A stretch of DNA of 33,734 bases, from assembly GCA_038117265.1 (NCBI GenBank), contig JAYOFO010000023.1, positions 1-33,734 on the forward strand. The letters run 5' to 3'. Origin of the DNA: JAYPUG01 sp038117265. GTDB lineage: Bacteria > Pseudomonadota > Alphaproteobacteria > UBA6615. A model generated the notes under the pieces. The model made no database searches, was not told the DNA's origin, and saw nothing but the letters and a program-made list of their open reading frames with translations. This document shows, piece after piece, positions 33,573-33,734 of this stretch (position 1 is its first letter; each line of letters opens with the position of its first letter). The position numbers and the translations under genes were made by a program.

Positions 33573-33734
33573 ATGAGCGACAAGGTTTGGAAGATCTATC
33601 TGTCGGGCGAGATCCACTCCGACTGGCGCGAGCAGATCGAGCAGGGCTGCGCCGAGGCCGGCCTGCCGGTGGCCTTCGCCGCGCCGATCACGGTGCACGA
33701 GAATTCCGACGATTGCGGCGTCGCGGTCTTCGGC
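33573..33734 (+). CDS. YtoQ-family protein, 3' end beyond window
   Basis: The first 54 residues are visible, with the YtoQ-family start YLSGEIHSDWREQI and later VAFAAPITVHENSDDCG. The family is related to nucleoside deoxyribosyltransferase-like folds, but its reaction is not established. The ATG has AGGGAGA upstream. The frame is open to the last base. Confidence 0.85.
   Translation, partial: MSDKVWKIYLSGEIHSDWREQIEQGCAEAGLPVAFAAPITVHENSDDCGVAVFG

Overview
The window is GC-rich, almost fully coding chromosomal DNA from an alphaproteobacterium, most likely a Rhodospirillales-type lineage. The grounds are the gene families and their order: a Ros/MucR regulator, an RpoH heat-shock sigma factor, a Mg-type HemB, a K+-independent proton pyrophosphatase, a CBP3-like cytochrome bc1 chaperone, a RibBX-type riboflavin enzyme, and the run yceD-rpmF-plsX-fabH-ihfA-merR-tRNA-Pro. 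No rRNA, CRISPR array, prophage structure or insertion sequence was seen.

Layout. Positions 1-4100 hold the end of a YheT-type hydrolase, a 1-Cys peroxiredoxin, a small membrane protein coupled to hemB, and an LdtR-like MarR regulator. Positions 4170-7910 hold rpoH, a second MarR regulator with an unusual cysteine-rich tail, glutaryl-CoA dehydrogenase, a cupin and a small conserved protein. Positions 8010-12530 hold a branched-chain amino-acid type ABC transporter, with the binding protein facing the livG-livF-livH-livM operon. MucR and a 361-bp regulatory gap follow, then a long forward block: rpiB, glyA, nrdR, ribD, ribE, ribBX, ribH, nusB, thiL, two tandem FliL-like genes (the second broken by an in-frame stop) and an MFS transporter. 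Then come hppA, a BamE-like lipoprotein, the bc1 chaperone, and the yceD-rpmF-plsX-fabH-ihfA-merR cluster ending in tRNA-Pro(GGG). Just past the tRNA lies an AT-rich foreign-looking patch with partial tRNA repeats and a secreted alpha/beta hydrolase gene. The window closes with a small winged-helix-like protein, cutA, an MFS transporter and the start of a YtoQ-family gene.

How the genes work together. The 13.4-20.7 kb block joins one-carbon metabolism (GlyA), ribonucleotide reductase control (NrdR), riboflavin synthesis (RibD, RibE, RibBX, RibH), rRNA antitermination (NusB) and thiamine diphosphate synthesis (ThiL). The 26.3-30.2 kb block joins ribosome assembly (YceD, L32) with the start of phospholipid and fatty-acid synthesis (PlsX, FabH) and nucleoid control (IHF-alpha).

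No wholly new multi-gene system is evident. The points most worth a second look are the tandem FliL-like pair with its nonsense codon, the MarR regulator with a putative metal-binding or redox tail and two matching upstream palindromes, the tRNA-Pro-adjacent repeat cluster with its AT-rich cargo gene, the RibBX and zinc-less MucR variants, a 16-bp palindrome ahead of plsX, and an exact 24-nt repeat inside an MFS gene.
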